Source: Neobacillus ginsengisoli
Lineage (GTDB): Bacteria; Bacillota; Bacilli; Bacillales_B; DSM-18226
DNA: 14,917 bases
Reading direction: 5' to 3'
Assembly (NCBI RefSeq): GCF_030813055.1
Contig: NZ_JAUSTW010000021.1
Location: 1-14,917 of the forward strand
In this document: in pieces, positions 14,269 through 14,917 of the stretch
How positions within the stretch are numbered: the stretch's first letter is position 1
How the letters are laid out: each line of letters begins with the position of its first letter
Made by a program: the position numbers and the translations under genes
The notes under the pieces: model-generated
Seen by the model: the letters and a program-made list of their open reading frames with translations, nothing else
Told to the model about the DNA's origin: nothing
Database searches by the model: none

Positions 14269-14646
14269 TTATATCTTTTCTACGTCTTCAAGATGTGGAT
14301 TGACCAGAGTGGTAGCCCTTCCCCTGTACTTTCTCTCTATATGCGAATCCCCCCACCTACACATTAGATGCAGGATCTCCTTTAGACTCCAGCCGTATTC
14401 TGTCAATTCATACTCGACTTTTGGTGGAACCTGATTGTAAGAAATGCGTAAGATGACGCCTTCCTCTTCAAGTTCCCGAAGTTGCTGCGTTAACATTTTT
14501 TGAGTAACAGGTATCAAGCTTTTCAATTCATTGTTACGTTTCTTGCCAAATGTTAGATGAAAGAGAATCACAGGTTTCCACTTTCCTCCAATTACCTCCA
14601 AAGTTGCCTCTACCGCAGTGTTGTAAATCTTATCAGGGTCCTTCAT
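14269..14646 (-). CDS. HxlR-family winged-helix regulator
   Basis: Dimeric DNA-binding regulator of the MarR-like HxlR type, 125 residues. Core motifs: ATLEVIGGKWKPVILFHL (14-31), FGKKRNNELKSLIPVTQKML (33-52, recognition helix region), LRELEEEGVILRISY with a PPKVEYELTEYG wing (74-85), then the C-terminal dimer helix with MCRWG. ATG 14646 has GGAGG and a 6-nt gap. The frame is open 36 codons further upstream without a ribosome binding site. Many relatives (YodB, HypR) carry a redox Cys just before the V-E-A-T-L motif. Here that place is T10, and the only Cys is C96 near the end. It converges on the PRISE-type gene and probably regulates it. TATAAT at 14738-14743 is a possible -10 box. Confidence 0.92.
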   Translation of the reverse strand: MKDPDKIYNTAVEATLEVIGGKWKPVILFHLTFGKKRNNELKSLIPVTQKMLTQQLRELEEEGVILRISYNQVPPKVEYELTEYGWSLKEILHLMCRWGDSHIERKYRGRATTLVNPHLEDVEKI

Positions 14647-14834
14647 TACACACCTCCCCTCCCTTTTCCGAATATTTCGACACAGGTCACTGGTAAACAT
14701 CCGATGAATTGGAGCCATTAAATATCCGTCTTTGAACATTATAACTGCAAGCAAAATATTGCGCTATCCTGCCCCCGTTAATGGAATAACTTATAGTTCG
14801 ATTACTTACGAAATCCCTTTTCTTATTCATGACA

Positions 14835-14917
14835 GATAGGTAAGGGTTTGACGTTATCGCCCCCTTTTCCCCCTGCTAGCACCGTAGGTGCGACTTTCAT
14901 CGCATACGGCGCCCCAA
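14835..14917 (-). mobile_element. second group II intron, 3' end only (domains V and VI)
   Basis: On the minus strand 14912-14879 is a 34-nt domain V: GCGCCGTATGCGA, loop TGAAAG, TCGCA, 2-nt bulge, TACGGTGC. The triad is CGC, base-paired with a kept G-U. The bulge is CC rather than the usual CG. Domain VI follows (AAGGG-GGCG-ATAA-CGTC-AAA-CCCTT) and the element ends near TTACCTATC at about 14835. The longer distal helix with GAAA loop differs from the first intron, so this is a IIA/IIB-like element. Its body and any maturase gene lie beyond the right edge. Confidence 0.85.

Noticed and set aside
13161..14646. Insertion sequence or transposon carrying the PRISE-type gene
   Set aside because: I found no transposase gene, no terminal inverted repeats and no target duplication. 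Only the base composition and the gene stump suggest transfer.

Overview
The window looks like chromosome from a low-GC Gram-positive bacterium, most likely a Bacillaceae-type Bacillota. The evidence is the 16S rRNA 5' end with a Bacillus-type leader and tandem rrn promoters, strong GGAGG-type ribosome binding sites, GTG and TTG starts, U-tract terminators, a NitT/TauT-type ABC system and AsnC- and HxlR-type regulators. I cannot name the genus.

Left part (1-7384, all on the minus strand). Reading in the direction of transcription, there is a PAS-containing sigma-54 activator gene (7384-6008). Three bases after its stop is a near-consensus -24/-12 sigma-54 promoter. About 200 bp further on is a near-consensus sigma-A promoter with a 30-bp inverted repeat against its -35 box. 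Then come five genes: a GldA-like metal-dependent alcohol dehydrogenase, a lipoprotein substrate-binding protein, an internal terminator-like hairpin, a permease, an ATPase and a class III GABA-type aminotransferase. A terminator closes the unit just before the rrn promoters. The gene set suggests uptake of an amino compound (amino-sulfonate, omega-amino acid or similar), transamination to an aldehyde, and reduction to an alcohol, or the reverse. The substrate is not known. Taurine to isethionate is one testable option.

Middle part (7400-10200). A GNAT acetyltransferase gene has its own consensus promoter. Downstream of it are a 26-codon remnant that resembles the start of another acetyltransferase gene and a strong terminator. 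Next is a divergent pair: an Lrp/AsnC-type regulator and a ten-helix EamA (DMT) exporter, with direct and inverted repeats between them.

Right part (10276-14917), an accessory region. A group II intron (10276-11694, minus) sits immediately after the intrinsic terminator of a proline-dehydrogenase-like gene, which is the classic target of subgroup IIC. Its reverse transcriptase has lost the catalytic centre, but both ribozyme ends remain. The proline-dehydrogenase-like protein lacks two usual active-site residues. Next is the 3' stump of a membrane-protein gene with its terminator, cut off where a visibly GC-richer gene begins. That gene encodes a PRISE-type (progesterone 5-beta-reductase/iridoid synthase-like) short-chain dehydrogenase. 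It is followed by a convergent HxlR-type regulator. The window ends inside the 3' end (domains V and VI) of a second group II intron of a different type.

I found no tRNA gene, CRISPR array or transposase gene.
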